DNA of 64,000 nt, from the NCBI GenBank assembly GCA_009775125.1, contig VSPD01000007.1, forward strand, positions 8,897-72,896, in the 5' to 3' direction. Origin of the DNA: Muribaculaceae bacterium. GTDB lineage: Bacteria; Bacteroidota; Bacteroidia; Bacteroidales; Muribaculaceae. The notes under the pieces are model-generated. The model saw nothing but the letters and a program-made list of their open reading frames with translations. It was not told where the DNA came from and did not search any database. Position 1 is the stretch's first letter. Every line of letters begins with the position of its first letter. Position numbers and translations under genes: made by a program. Below are positions 1-9,628 of this stretch, in pieces.

Positions 1-1
1 C

Positions 2-454
2 ATTCGACCCGTGGAGATGACACGCCTGAAAGTAAGGCACTTCAACTTGAAGGAGTGCACGTTAACCGTGCCGGGCGAATTGAGCAAGAATAAGAAAACG
101 CAAACCGTCACCATTCCGAAAAAAGTTATGCTATACGGCATAGAGATTGGCATATTCTCGGCACCAATGGACGACTTCATTTTCTCGTATAGATTGAAAC
201 CGGGTCCGGAAGAAATTGATCCGAAACATTTCCGCGATCATTGGGACAATGTCCGCAAGGCATTAGGCCTGAAAAGTTCGTGGAAATTCTACAGTCTAAA
301 GGACACCGGCATTACCGAGATGCTAAAGAGAAAGATGCCAACGATTGAGGTGAGAGACCAAGCAAGGCACTCGTCACTGGCAATCACCGACATCTATACT
401 GATCACAACACCGAGGCCAACAAAGAGATTGTAGGCCTTGATGGTGCGCTTTAG
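2..454 (+). CDS. int: Tyrosine integrase, C-terminal part (cut by window edge)
   Basis: Site-specific recombinase expected to integrate and excise the prophage. The reading frame is open from base 2, so the N-terminal and core-binding parts lie outside the window. The first codons give I-R-P-V-E, matching the box I pattern G-x-RP-x-E that holds the first catalytic Arg. Near the C-terminus ARHSSLAITDIYTDH matches the usual LGHSS...T-x-IY-T/S, with the box II His and the nucleophilic Tyr. The HxxR box is unusual: the segment is YSLKDTG, so the normal His is Tyr and the normal Arg is Lys. The gene runs convergently into the last late gene, and the two stop codons overlap. The family call is confident; whether it serves this prophage is inferred from position. 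Confidence 0.85.
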   Translation: MRPVEMTRLKVRHFNLKECTLTVPGELSKNKKTQTVTIPKKVMLYGIEIGIFSAPMDDFIFSYRLKPGPEEIDPKHFRDHWDNVRKALGLKSSWKFYSLKDTGITEMLKRKMPTIEVRDQARHSSLAITDIYTDHNTEANKEIVGLDGAL

Positions 455-2232
455 TCTTCGAGTAGAGGATAAAATTCGCCCTTCAGCAACTGCGACATAC
501 CGTTTTCGGTAAATGTCGCAGTTATTTTTTCACATAGATACTTCTTCCCTCGGATAAAGAACACAGATCGAACGTTAGGGATTATTGAAGATAGCCATGA
601 GACTTTCATTTTCTCTTTTGGAGAAATCTTCATTCCCGATAGATATCCCTTATACCTACGACGGAGAGAGAATCTTTCATCTACATAGGGCGCCGGAGGT
701 AAATTGTCGTTTTGAGTAACTTCCATTCCGTTTGTCAAGAATGTATGGTTCGAACTGTGGCCGTCCCAATAGGCAAGCAATATTTTATCATAATATTCGG
801 CCGCAGAGTCCGGTTCCCCTTTGAGCAATGCGCTATATGCCATCGGCTGACGGATACCATCTTCATCAAGGTCTTCCTTTTCATTGAAATTGGACGGTGC
901 CAAAAATAGGCAGAGGCCGTGCACATCATCAGTGGTATCAAGGCGAGCCGGGACGAATCCAAGCTCAATATCGTTGTCCGAATCGGGGTCGTTGATGACA
1001 TCTCCGAAACGGTTTAGATCTACCCATTGGTAGAAATACATATTTGGGTAAGTGGTCATATTTCCATATACCACTTTCCACAAAGCATATTGGTCGGTTT
1101 CTGCAATGTGAATCAGCTGACCCACATCTTTACCGCGCTCCGAATCCTTACCTGTAATCCATGGGCCGAGTATTCCGAACTTTGATGTGTACCAATTCAT
1201 AAACTCGGCCGATGTCTGAAACTCTGTGTAATATTTTCCATCTTGTTTGAGAAGGTCGATTAGCCACTGGCATTGCTCCATCTGCCATTTTTGGTCACCA
1301 CGATCACTATATCTAAGATTTGCCACACCCTTGAACTGACAGAGATTATCTTCGTATGCGACTTCGGAAGTAAAAGCATCGACAATGCAGTCTTCCTGCA
1401 ATTGAACCACACTTTCCGACCATTCAACATTGTCAGACATGATAAGGTTGATGTGTTTTGCTTTATGATCAATGTCGATTTCGCATACAAGAATTTTTTC
1501 AAGCTCCTCAAAAAATTCTGTTACAGTCCAATGAGGTAAAGCACGAGCATATTGAGGAATATCCCATGCAGCGGGAAGAGTGTTACAAATCAACAGATAT
1601 ACCTGATTGGAGTTTTCCCATTGAGAAAAATCGTATGTATAACCGAGCTCATCACATATGCGTTTGGTTATTGCTATCAAATAAGGCTGATAAGATAGTT
1701 TCCCGGTGTCCTTGGTAAATTGCGACCACTCAGCAACGCCGTTTTTCACAATGACCTCATTATTTATGTCGCCTGTATCATCATAGACCCAAGGCAACGC
1801 CACGGCGGAGGCTCCATGGTCAATGTCGCCATGAGTTGATGACGGATAGGTTGGTAATGTTGATTGCGGGTATGTACCAAGTGACATCTCGTTAATATAC
1901 CGATCATCAAAAGTATCCATAAAGTTTTGAACACTGCGTCCCTCAAGAAATTGTACCTTAACATCAACATCAGATGATTCAACGACAGTGATAACTCCAT
2001 TTTTTGAGAAGCCTCGGTCAATAATCGATGCTTCAAGAATTATGTAACGTGATTCCGCGTCCATTCGGTCAATATGTCCGAAAATCGCACGATTTTCCAG
2101 GCATCCGGCCAGCGGAAGAGTTATCGACATTGTATAATCATCTGCGTCTGAAAAAGATCTATTTTCAGAAACATAGTCGAAAGAGCTTCCTTCCTTAAGA
2201 ACAGCCTTATGTCCGTCAATTATTAGTTCCAT
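451..2232 (-). CDS. Phage tail protein downstream of the tape measure
   Basis: 593 residues, start overlapping the end of the tape-measure gene by 17 nt, the usual place for distal-tail or baseplate genes. The N-terminus (residues 1-120) is beta-rich with a pattern like ENRSFSDADDYTMSI, which I associate with Bacteroidales phage tail proteins. The middle is rich in Trp, Tyr and Asp. There is no signal peptide or clear membrane segment. I cannot name a family with certainty. Position and size suggest a structural tail-tip or baseplate component. It is the last minus-strand gene, and its stop codon overlaps the integrase stop on the other strand. Confidence 0.6.
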   Translation of the reverse strand: MELIIDGHKAVLKEGSSFDYVSENRSFSDADDYTMSITLPLAGCLENRAIFGHIDRMDAESRYIILEASIIDRGFSKNGVITVVESSDVDVKVQFLEGRSVQNFMDTFDDRYINEMSLGTYPQSTLPTYPSSTHGDIDHGASAVALPWVYDDTGDINNEVIVKNGVAEWSQFTKDTGKLSYQPYLIAITKRICDELGYTYDFSQWENSNQVYLLICNTLPAAWDIPQYARALPHWTVTEFFEELEKILVCEIDIDHKAKHINLIMSDNVEWSESVVQLQEDCIVDAFTSEVAYEDNLCQFKGVANLRYSDRGDQKWQMEQCQWLIDLLKQDGKYYTEFQTSAEFMNWYTSKFGILGPWITGKDSERGKDVGQLIHIAETDQYALWKVVYGNMTTYPNMYFYQWVDLNRFGDVINDPDSDNDIELGFVPARLDTTDDVHGLCLFLAPSNFNEKEDLDEDGIRQPMAYSALLKGEPDSAAEYYDKILLAYWDGHSSNHTFLTNGMEVTQNDNLPPAPYVDERFSLRRRYKGYLSGMKISPKEKMKVSWLSSIIPNVRSVFFIRGKKYLCEKITATFTENGMSQLLKGEFYPLLED

Positions 2233-5200
2233 TTCGACGAGATTTAGGAGATTTATTGTTTAGGAGCCGATTATGTTTGTCTCGAGCCTGCTTCATTCCA
2301 TAATCACCACCTTCAGTGTTTACTGTGTAGAATGGCTCATTCAGTCGGTCAGTCAAATCAGAAACAGCGTCCGACATACGCGATGCAACAGCCGCCATGA
2401 CGAGCGAGCCGTTGTCGCTTTCGGCGATACGGACGAGCGAGTTGTTGGCAGTGATGGAGCGCGAGACATCATCGGCTCGCAAGGATCCGATTGTATTTGT
2501 GCGCTGCACATAGTCGAGCGTTTCAATCATCGGGCGAGCGACAGGATTGGCGAGCAGTTTCTGCGAAGCGACCCATTCTCCGGCGTGGACTATGCCCGCA
2601 GGCTCATTCACACCGCCGGGGCGAGTAAAGCCACCCTGAGCATACCCTTGTGCTTCGGACGCTTGTTGCTGTTTCTTTATAGCCGCAATTTGGATTGCGC
2701 CGGCGGCGACAGCCATGGCAGCGGCAACAGGAGCAAGTATATAACCAACGACGGGGATAGCAGCGGCAGAGCCATAGGCCGAAAGCGCGTTTTGCGCTGT
2801 TTGGGCTACAGCCTGAATGACTTGCATAGCGAACATTTTTTTGTTAGCGTCATTCTTTGCTTTGGCGATGTCGGCTTCCTTCTTCTTCTCCAACTTCGCC
2901 ACTTTGTATGAGTTTCCTTGGGCGAGTTGGATTTCCCGATCATAACGTTTATTGATAGCAGCCGTCTGGATTTCCAATTCGGCTTGCATCATAGTCGATA
3001 GTCCGGAGAAGATAGAAGACATTCCAGAAGTAAGAGTGGACATAGTGCCGGTCACGGCCTTTCCTCCATCACTATTAAGCCATTCAAGCGAAGAATCCAC
3101 AGCGCGTTGCATTGAATTGCGTGTATCTTCTTCGGAAAGTAGGCCATATTGGCGGCGAAGTTCGTTCTGAGCTTGTAGGAAGGCTTCCTCAATGCGCAAT
3201 TTTTCATCGGCATTGTCTCCAGCGGCGGCGATTTCACGAGCATAAACAGCTTTCAGCACAGAGAACGCTGCGTCATACTTCTTTTGCTTTTCAGCAGGAT
3301 TGTCTCCAAAGTATTTTTCCTTATACTTAGCATATTCAGCCTCCTGCTTCTCATATTCCTGTTGATGACGCTGTTGAGCTTTCAACTGAGCCGACTGATA
3401 ATCCTGCTGGGCTCGCAGACGTTCGGCAGACCCTTCGTCATAGAGTTCAACAAGCCGAGCCAAGTGATTGAGTTCAACCAACTCCATTGCTTCCTTATGG
3501 GCACGGTCGGCATTCTCCCTCTCTTGATCAGAGAGGTCACCTCTTTCAAGACGTAAACGGTATGATTCCGTTAGACGATAGAGAGTCTGCTGATAACAAC
3601 TATTCTCATCATCTATAAGCTGTTTGTTGCCAGCGACAGTCTGTTTGTTTACTGCTTCCCAATATTGAGCCTCGATAGACAAACGCTCATCTGAAGAGAG
3701 GTCAGTGCGCTCAAGGATCTTGTTATAATACAGTGTTGCGATTTCATTCATGCGAGCAGTATGCTCTGAATAAGAGGTTTCCCCCTTTGCATAAGAAATT
3801 CGAGAAATTGCCTCCATTCGTTCCCTCCAAGCGTCTTCCTCTGCAAATCGCGCCTGTGCTGGGGTAGGATTAGGATTACCGCCGCCATATCCGCCACCAC
3901 CGCCACCAGTGTTTACTACATCATCAAGCACATCACGAGATACAGATGAATATAAAAGTTCTCGTTCTTTTGCAAGTTGATTAAGTTTATTTGTGGAATC
4001 TGCCTCGACTTGATGAATATAACCTCTGATTATGTAAGCCTCCGGTGCCGTTTCGACATAACCACGTTCAAGGCCATACTCACCTTCAAATATTGGAGTG
4101 GAGAGTCTTTTATTTTGAGGAACAGAGACATCAGCAAGAGCCTCGTTGATTTTTCTATCACGATCTCGTTTTACTTTCAATATATCAGCTTCCGTTTCCG
4201 CAAGCAAATCCTTACGAGCCTGAGCTTGCGCTGAACGAACGATATTAGCCCTCAGCCGTTCGTAAGCATCTGCCGCATTTCCTGCAAGAATAGCCTCTTT
4301 TGAGAGGTTTTTGAAATAATCGGGATATTGTTCTTGCAGTTTATCAACGGCTCGCAAACGGGCGTCCATTGCAAGATTTTGGTTTTGGGTAGCGTCGTAC
4401 AAGGCTTTTAACGTTGCGAGCTCTGATGCACAGCTTGCCTCGGCCTCTTTTTCCGCATAAGATATTTTCTTTTTTGCTTTAGCTAATCGTTCAGCCTCAG
4501 TGGTAGCTTTTGCCGCTTTAGAAGCAAAGGTCACCAAAAGAGCGACAGCCGCAGTAAGAGCGGCGACAGCTAAACCTATTGGACTTGCATGTAGTGCAGC
4601 CGAGAAGGCTATCCATGCAGTACGTGCTTTTGCGAGGTTCCCCGAAAAAAGAGCCATCACCACAGCACCAAGCTTAACTGTAGCGGTCCAAAGCAACATT
4701 GCGGCACGACCAACAGCACTGATGGCAATCCACGCTTTTTCCTTAATGATTGCCAAATTTACAGTTATGATATAAGCCGCAACGGCTGCTGTAAGTGAAA
4801 CGACTACCCCTTTATTTTCGGCAATCCAACGTACAAGAGTGAGAATAATTCTCATAACAGCGGCACCTGTAGTCAAAAAATGGCCCATCAACGGATAAAG
4901 ATGCTCTCCAAGTTCTACACGAAGTTCATTGGCCCGGTTCTTACACTTATCGAGAGAAGCCTGAACGGTATCGTTTTGCACAGCAAACTCGGTGTCAATA
5001 GAAGTGCCTTCTCGAAAAGCATCATTGGCAGCCTCTTGCTGAGCTTTTACTTGGTCAATATGTGTGGCGAGTGTAGATAAAGCAGCGATAGCTCGCGAAC
5101 CATTCTCTCCCATATCCTTGAACATTGGAGAAAGTTGGTCCATGCCCCCGGCTTTCTGTAAGGTTTCAAGAAACATTATAAGAGCAGCGTTGGCGTCCTC

Positions 5201-6304
5201 ACGCATAAGTGAAGCAAACTCTTGTGCGTCGAGGCCAGCCACTTTCGCATATTTCGCGGGGTCTTGGTAAAGCCTCACGATAATTTGCGACAGAGCCGTC
5301 GATGATGCTTCAAGTGCTTGTGCATTGGAGTCGAGCACAGCTCCGAAGCCCATAATCTGAGGAATGGTTAACCCTGCTTGTGAACCAACGCCGCCCATGC
5401 GCTCAGCGAAGTGGGCGAGATATGGAGCGGAAGCCGAGCAGTTCTGAGATAACTCGTTTATAACCGAACCAACTTTCAAAAGAGATTGCTCAGTCCCGTA
5501 AATTTTTTCGTCGCCGAATATGCTTGTCAGTTTTGAAAGGGTGAGGGTTGCCCCATCGCCAAGGTCATCGAGAGCGACATTAATTTTATCTGCGGCACGG
5601 ACGAAGCCAAGGACATCTTCCTCCGAGGTCTTGCCGAGGCGGCCAGCCTCTTGGGCGAGCATATTGAGCTGCTCTCGCGATGAACGAGTATCAATCTTCT
5701 TAAACTGCTCATTAAGAGAAGCAACTTCCTCCTCGGACATTCCCGTAAACTTGCGAACATTGGCCATTTCCTGCTCCATTTCTGCATAAGAATCAACGTA
5801 CTCACGCAAGCCGCCTATTAGTCCATCATACCAGTCGCCAAGGAGTTCTAAGGCCGGCCACGCACCTTGTGACCATTCCATAAAGCGTCCCCATGCAGAC
5901 TGTTGCTCTTCCGTAGCCTCCCGAAGTTCGGAAAGGCGAGCTTTGAGTTCTTTTATTTTCTCGCAGTGAGAGTCCCAAACATCCGACCCGGGCACCATAT
6001 CTTTGAGCTGTTTATTCAGTGTGCGGAGTGCCTTTTCAAGTTCACGAGGGGTGGCCAGCTCAATATTTTCAAGTGCACGATTAACACCCTCAGTGGCAGA
6101 GCGCATTTCATCGAGTTGCTTCTGATAGGTTTTCAGTTGCTTTTTAGCTTTTTCTATATCTTTGGGGTCGGCCATCGACTTCTTAAGATTGTCAATGGTA
6201 TCCACGGTCTGCTTAATTTTGGCCTCAATGTCGGCCATCATCTGTTTCGCCTGAGCGCCATTGACGTTCAGAGTTACAGTAGCGGTATCACGTATTCCAC
6301 TCAT
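2216..6304 (-). CDS. Tail tape measure protein (TP901 type)
   Basis: 1362 residues, the second longest phage gene here. The N-terminal 150 residues are predicted coiled coil rich in Lys, Glu and Leu. Residues of roughly 190-420 resemble the phage TP901 minor-tail/tape-measure core. Several hydrophobic helices follow at about 490-600, then a long Glu/Gln/Arg-rich coiled coil with a Gly-rich break (GGGGGGYGGG), and another Ala-rich hydrophobic segment near 1180-1230. This alternation of coiled coil and membrane-like helices is typical of tape measures, which set tail length and assist DNA passage. It implies a long-tailed (siphovirus- or myovirus-like) particle. Confidence 0.88.
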   Translation of the reverse strand: MSGIRDTATVTLNVNGAQAKQMMADIEAKIKQTVDTIDNLKKSMADPKDIEKAKKQLKTYQKQLDEMRSATEGVNRALENIELATPRELEKALRTLNKQLKDMVPGSDVWDSHCEKIKELKARLSELREATEEQQSAWGRFMEWSQGAWPALELLGDWYDGLIGGLREYVDSYAEMEQEMANVRKFTGMSEEEVASLNEQFKKIDTRSSREQLNMLAQEAGRLGKTSEEDVLGFVRAADKINVALDDLGDGATLTLSKLTSIFGDEKIYGTEQSLLKVGSVINELSQNCSASAPYLAHFAERMGGVGSQAGLTIPQIMGFGAVLDSNAQALEASSTALSQIIVRLYQDPAKYAKVAGLDAQEFASLMREDANAALIMFLETLQKAGGMDQLSPMFKDMGENGSRAIAALSTLATHIDQVKAQQEAANDAFREGTSIDTEFAVQNDTVQASLDKCKNRANELRVELGEHLYPLMGHFLTTGAAVMRIILTLVRWIAENKGVVVSLTAAVAAYIITVNLAIIKEKAWIAISAVGRAAMLLWTATVKLGAVVMALFSGNLAKARTAWIAFSAALHASPIGLAVAALTAAVALLVTFASKAAKATTEAERLAKAKKKISYAEKEAEASCASELATLKALYDATQNQNLAMDARLRAVDKLQEQYPDYFKNLSKEAILAGNAADAYERLRANIVRSAQAQARKDLLAETEADILKVKRDRDRKINEALADVSVPQNKRLSTPIFEGEYGLERGYVETAPEAYIIRGYIHQVEADSTNKLNQLAKERELLYSSVSRDVLDDVVNTGGGGGGYGGGNPNPTPAQARFAEEDAWRERMEAISRISYAKGETSYSEHTARMNEIATLYYNKILERTDLSSDERLSIEAQYWEAVNKQTVAGNKQLIDDENSCYQQTLYRLTESYRLRLERGDLSDQERENADRAHKEAMELVELNHLARLVELYDEGSAERLRAQQDYQSAQLKAQQRHQQEYEKQEAEYAKYKEKYFGDNPAEKQKKYDAAFSVLKAVYAREIAAAGDNADEKLRIEEAFLQAQNELRRQYGLLSEEDTRNSMQRAVDSSLEWLNSDGGKAVTGTMSTLTSGMSSIFSGLSTMMQAELEIQTAAINKRYDREIQLAQGNSYKVAKLEKKKEADIAKAKNDANKKMFAMQVIQAVAQTAQNALSAYGSAAAIPVVGYILAPVAAAMAVAAGAIQIAAIKKQQQASEAQGYAQGGFTRPGGVNEPAGIVHAGEWVASQKLLANPVARPMIETLDYVQRTNTIGSLRADDVSRSITANNSLVRIAESDNGSLVMAAVASRMSDAVSDLTDRLNEPFYTVNTEGGDYGMKQARDKHNRLLNNKSPKSRRNGTNN

Positions 6305-6424
6305 AGAGTAAGTTATGGAGAGATTAAACTTTCCACAAAATTACCTTGGAAGTGACCGCTATTAAAAGACACAACCGCAGAGACGTTTGTGTTCCCTGCG
6401 GTTGCAACATAAAAATATCTTTAG

Positions 6425-6613
6425 TTAGAAAGACCCATATTTGCGGAAATAACGGCGTTTCTTTATTCTCTTTTGTTTGATACTATTAAACATCGGCATT
6501 ACTTTGCGAGGGCGCGAACTATTGTGACGCGACTTTTTTGATAAATCGCGCTTAGGCGTCGGGATTATCGACAGCACCAAAATGGTGATTATTATGAATA
6601 AAATCGTGCCCAT
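6425..6613 (-). CDS. Small single-span membrane protein, unknown
   Basis: About 62 residues from the internal Met at 6613 (a longer reading starts at 6661). It begins with one hydrophobic helix (GTILFIIITILVLSII) and continues with a very basic tail rich in Lys, Arg and Ser. It lies just upstream of the tape measure on the same strand. A small membrane protein with a basic tail could be a regulator or a lysis accessory, but nothing identifies it. Confidence 0.45.
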   Translation of the reverse strand: MGTILFIIITILVLSIIPTPKRDLSKKSRHNSSRPRKVMPMFNSIKQKRIKKRRYFRKYGSF

Positions 6614-6812
6614 ATAGATTATTTCTTTTTGCAAATATACGAAATAATCTTCATACGACAAAGAAGTAACAAAGGAAAAATTTCATTATTAGTTAAATGT
6701 TTGAGCAATAACAGAATTATCCTGTGTAATTCGAGCTGATTTTTACGGATTTTTGGATTTTTCCAGTGGTTAAAAGTCCAGCAGGCCTAAAAATCAAGAG
6801 GTTAAAGGGGTT

Positions 6813-6835
6813 AAAAGGGGAATTTTTCCCCTTTT
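6813..6835. terminator. Strong hairpin terminator, possibly bidirectional
   Basis: Perfect 10-bp inverted repeat, AAAAGGGGAA and TTCCCCTTTT, with a 3-nt loop. A T run lies at the 3' end on the plus strand (6832-6836), and CCCCTTTT is followed by more T on the minus strand. It sits 150-200 bp upstream of the 6425-6613 gene and below the DGR and structured region. It probably separates DGR transcription from the tape-measure operon, and could end plus-strand transcripts as well. Confidence 0.6.
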
Positions 6836-8107
6836 TCCGTCGGAAGACCCCCCGCCCGCCCTACGGAGCAAGAGCCGCCAACCCCTTTCCGACCTTGCGG
6901 AATATGCAGGGGTGCGCGCGTGCGGCCACCTCGACTACATCAAAATCGAGCCGCAAAAATTTTGATGCTCGGTATTGCGGCCAATGTGTGAGCCAAATCC
7001 GAAATTCATGGAGGATTTGGCTCACGCTTGGCAACCTCTCTGCCCCTTAGGGGCGGTAAAATGGCTCGGCACGGTAATGAAGGGAGCGCATAGAGGTATG
7101 TAGCGGAAACGGGAGCGACGTAAGAGATTGAGGTGCCGGGGCAATGCTGTGTGCCGTAGGCCACCTGGCCGTCAGCACTTCTCTGCAGGGCGATTAGCAG
7201 AAGCGGAAGAGGCGGAGTCAGCCGACCGAGCGAAGCGACAGGCGGGTGCCTCGGCCTCGTAGCGTATGCAGACCGGAGGAGATGTTATGACAGCCAATGT
7301 GAACAGTATTGCTCCGTGACTGCGCAGAGCGCATGTCAAGCCTCTATCCCGACCTAAGCGAGAGGTGCAGCCACATACCTCGGCAGTGCGACCGTGTTCC
7401 GTGCCGAGGGGCCTGGGGTGGGCCAAGGCGGCGTTAGTGTGTAGGCAGCGCAGGGAGTGTGACCTGTGGGTAAGATGTGAAGGGTGTGCGGAGGAGGGAG
7501 AGGGAGACTGCCTTGCTATAAACGACTGGAATAATGTGTGGGTGAATAGGAATGGAGTGTGTGAGAAATCGGCACTCGTGACGGTTTCTCACATAAACGG
7601 AATGGATAGGAGGCCACACTGTATGCAGGGAATGGGCACGGCAACCGACCGCCGGCACAGCCGCCACTCGTCCGGACACCCGGAACATCACCCATGGCCA
7701 CGCGACCGAAAGTGCCTACACGTGCGCCGTCCGTCTATGAGCCAAAGGAAGAAGCCCCAAACGGGAGATGGGACGTGGGTGGGAACACTGGAGCGGTGCG
7801 TAATGAAGGGAGCAGCGCAGGGGTGAGCGGTAATCGGCGATAGCGGGCGTAATGGTCAGCGGGGTCCAGGGAGACTGCCCTGCCAAGAGCGACCGGAGAG
7901 TGTGTGAAGGGAGGCAAGAGCGGGCGTGGGCTGAGAGCCGGAGAGCAACGGAGGTCTCAGTCCAAAGCTTAGAGAGGGACACCCGAACACTCTCGGGAGG
8001 GGGCGAGCAGAGCAATCCGACCGGGGCGAAGCCCGGCCCGGCTGATAATGTAGAACACCCGGCGATGCCGTCACCCCGGAGTGAGGCCACGTTCGCACAG
8101 CTCACTC
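6836..8107 (+). ncRNA. Candidate large structured non-coding RNA region
   Basis: About 1.27 kb without a believable protein in any frame: the open frames are short, mutually overlapping and of odd composition. The plus strand is purine-rich (G over C, A over T) from about 7060 to 8000, as is common in structured RNAs. Perfect inverted repeats occur at 6938-6946/6959-6967 (9 bp), 6988-7000/7013-7025 (13 bp), 7378-7385/7402-7409 (8 bp), 7561-7568/7585-7592 (8 bp) and 8078-8085/8101-8108 (8 bp, ending at the RT stop codon). Direct repeats include GGGAGACTGCC at 7502 and 7869 and GCAGCGCAGGG at 7445 and 7812, both pairs 367 nt apart, and TAATGAAGGGAGC at 7075 and 7801. I see no promoter match. 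Strand is inferred from base skew only; the minus strand would be the 3' region of the DGR transcript. Confidence 0.4.
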
Positions 8108-9517
8108 CTATTTATCGGGCGACCATTTGGGGCGAATGAATTTGGCGGCGTATCTGTGAGAATGAAGTTTGCGGCGAACTACATGGATTTTATCGTATTG
8201 CCGGCGAAGGACACACTTGCCAAAATCCTCGACGAAGTAGAGGTATTTGCCCCAGGCAGGGAGGATGTATTTCTCGCAGATCTTACGGCGAACCTTGTAG
8301 CTCTTGTGGTGAATCATCATGCCGAGATAAGAATTGATGGAAGCTCGGAGTTTTTCGAGCAAGGCAATTCTGCCGGCCTCGTTTGTTGCTTCTGCTCTGC
8401 GCTTGTAATCGATCATGGAGTCGATGAAGTGGCCTCGTGTGCGGTTGGCGATGTAAGTGCGCGACGCCGGAGCGGGCTTTTGTCGGCCATACCGTGACGG
8501 CAGGTTTGCCGTCAGCCACTTGCGCAGCCGCGTCAGGGCCACCGGTCGTTGGTCAAGGCCGCGGAGCACCCATTTGCGCAGAGCGGTGAGATGGCTCGGC
8601 TTATAGCAGGCCGGCTTGAGAACCGCGCCCACCATCTTCGTGCCCTTGGTGTAGTGCTGGAGGTAGATTTTATCGGGGTGTAGAGTGATGTGAAGCACCT
8701 CTGACAGATATTGGCGAAACTCCTTGATGAGCCGCACACCTTCCTCGCGAGTGTGCACCAGGCAACGCCAGTCATCGACGAATATGACGAAGCCCTCGAC
8801 CTTCTTATAATGGACAACCCAGTCGGTGAACACCGCGCCCATAAGGTTCGCCCATATTTGGGACGGCAAATTGCCGATGGGCATTCCGTCCATGTGAAAG
8901 AGTGACTTGCGAGGCGGCAGGTCGCGCCACATTGATTCCGGCGATTTGCGGACAAAATTGTCCTGACAGCGGTGGAATAGTGTTTCACGCATGAGGTAGA
9001 GCAATGCAGGGAGGTCAGAGCCGGTGTATTGCTCGGTCATGAGTTGAACCAGGAAATCCCATAGCAGAGTCTTGTCTATGCTCATAAAGAAATTGGCAAA
9101 GTCACCGCCCACAATCCAGCAATCCTGCCGCGTGTAATGTTCGGTAAACTCATAAATGGCTCGCTCCATGGCGGCGATTGCCACAAGCGAGCCGTAGCCC
9201 TTACGGCAGTTCATGGAGCGATTGCCTACGGCCTTGAAATAGTCCTCGATAACAGGACCGAAGCGAAGATTCTCCCAATGGTGCACTACGCGGTCGCGGA
9301 AAGCACCTGCCCACACCTCGCGCAGTACAGGGTATTTCACCATGAACACCGTCGAGGTGCGAGGCTTATAGGTGGCGGTGCACATCTCGTGCCAAAGCTG
9401 CACGAGGTCGCGGGCTGCATGCCACCGGAATTTAGTGCATGAATTGGCCGTGCGCTTTTTCTGCTCACAGTCAATCCATGCCCGGATTACAGAAGAAAAT
9501 GGTATGTCATAGACCAT
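8108..9517 (-). CDS. DGR reverse transcriptase
   Basis: RNA-dependent DNA polymerase that copies the template-repeat RNA with errors at adenines, for retrohoming into the variable gene. About 469 residues from the Met at 9517. Catalytic motifs: GGDFANFF at about residue 137 (first Asp), MPIGNLPSQ at 212 (the DGR-type GxxxSQ motif 4) and FVDDW at 246 (YxDD motif). A thumb with the DGR-typical INSYLGMMIHHKSYKVR follows near 400. The frame is open up to 9694, but the upstream 59 codons read through the template repeat, so I prefer the start at 9517, which leaves the repeat untranslated in the standard avd-TR-RT order. It differs from group II intron RTs by lacking maturase and HNH domains. Confidence 0.93.
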   Translation of the reverse strand: MVYDIPFSSVIRAWIDCEQKKRTANSCTKFRWHAARDLVQLWHEMCTATYKPRTSTVFMVKYPVLREVWAGAFRDRVVHHWENLRFGPVIEDYFKAVGNRSMNCRKGYGSLVAIAAMERAIYEFTEHYTRQDCWIVGGDFANFFMSIDKTLLWDFLVQLMTEQYTGSDLPALLYLMRETLFHRCQDNFVRKSPESMWRDLPPRKSLFHMDGMPIGNLPSQIWANLMGAVFTDWVVHYKKVEGFVIFVDDWRCLVHTREEGVRLIKEFRQYLSEVLHITLHPDKIYLQHYTKGTKMVGAVLKPACYKPSHLTALRKWVLRGLDQRPVALTRLRKWLTANLPSRYGRQKPAPASRTYIANRTRGHFIDSMIDYKRRAEATNEAGRIALLEKLRASINSYLGMMIHHKSYKVRRKICEKYILPAWGKYLYFVEDFGKCVLRRQYDKIHVVRRKLHSHRYAAKFIRPKWSPDK

Positions 9518-9525
9518 CTGGGATG

Positions 9526-9628
9526 TCGCCGACACCGGACGCACGACAAAGTGGTTGTTGTTCTTGTTGTTATTGTTGGAAACAGAGCCGGACAAGACCT
9601 GAAAAGCCCAAGCGTGGTTCGCACTGTT
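9526..9628 (-). repeat. DGR template repeat (TR)
   Basis: Matches 10373-10475 in the variable gene at a constant offset of 847 bp. Over 103 aligned bases there are 12 differences, 10 of them at positions that are A in the minus-strand template (9556, 9561, 9562, 9567, 9568, 9570, 9571, 9576, 9625, 9628). The other two are at 9593 and 9604. The template is rich in AAC/AAT/AAG codons (an Asn run broken by one Lys), as expected for adenine mutagenesis. The template may extend further right to about 9660, where the variable gene no longer matches. Confidence 0.92.

Noticed and set aside
3880..3905. Gly-codon run in the tape measure as a repeat element
   Set aside because: It is an in-frame flexible linker of the coding sequence.
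7495..7530. rRNA-like phrase GGGAGACTGCC
   Set aside because: The match is short, occurs twice at a fixed offset in the same region, and flanks do not follow 16S rRNA.
7365..7826. Open plus-strand frame of 153 codons in the GC-rich region
   Set aside because: Composition is unlike protein, it overlaps other open frames on both strands, and it lies within stems; better explained by GC-rich non-coding DNA.
6836..8107. Group II intron or its remnant
   Set aside because: The neighbouring RT is DGR-type and no domain V-like hairpin with GAAA loop was found.
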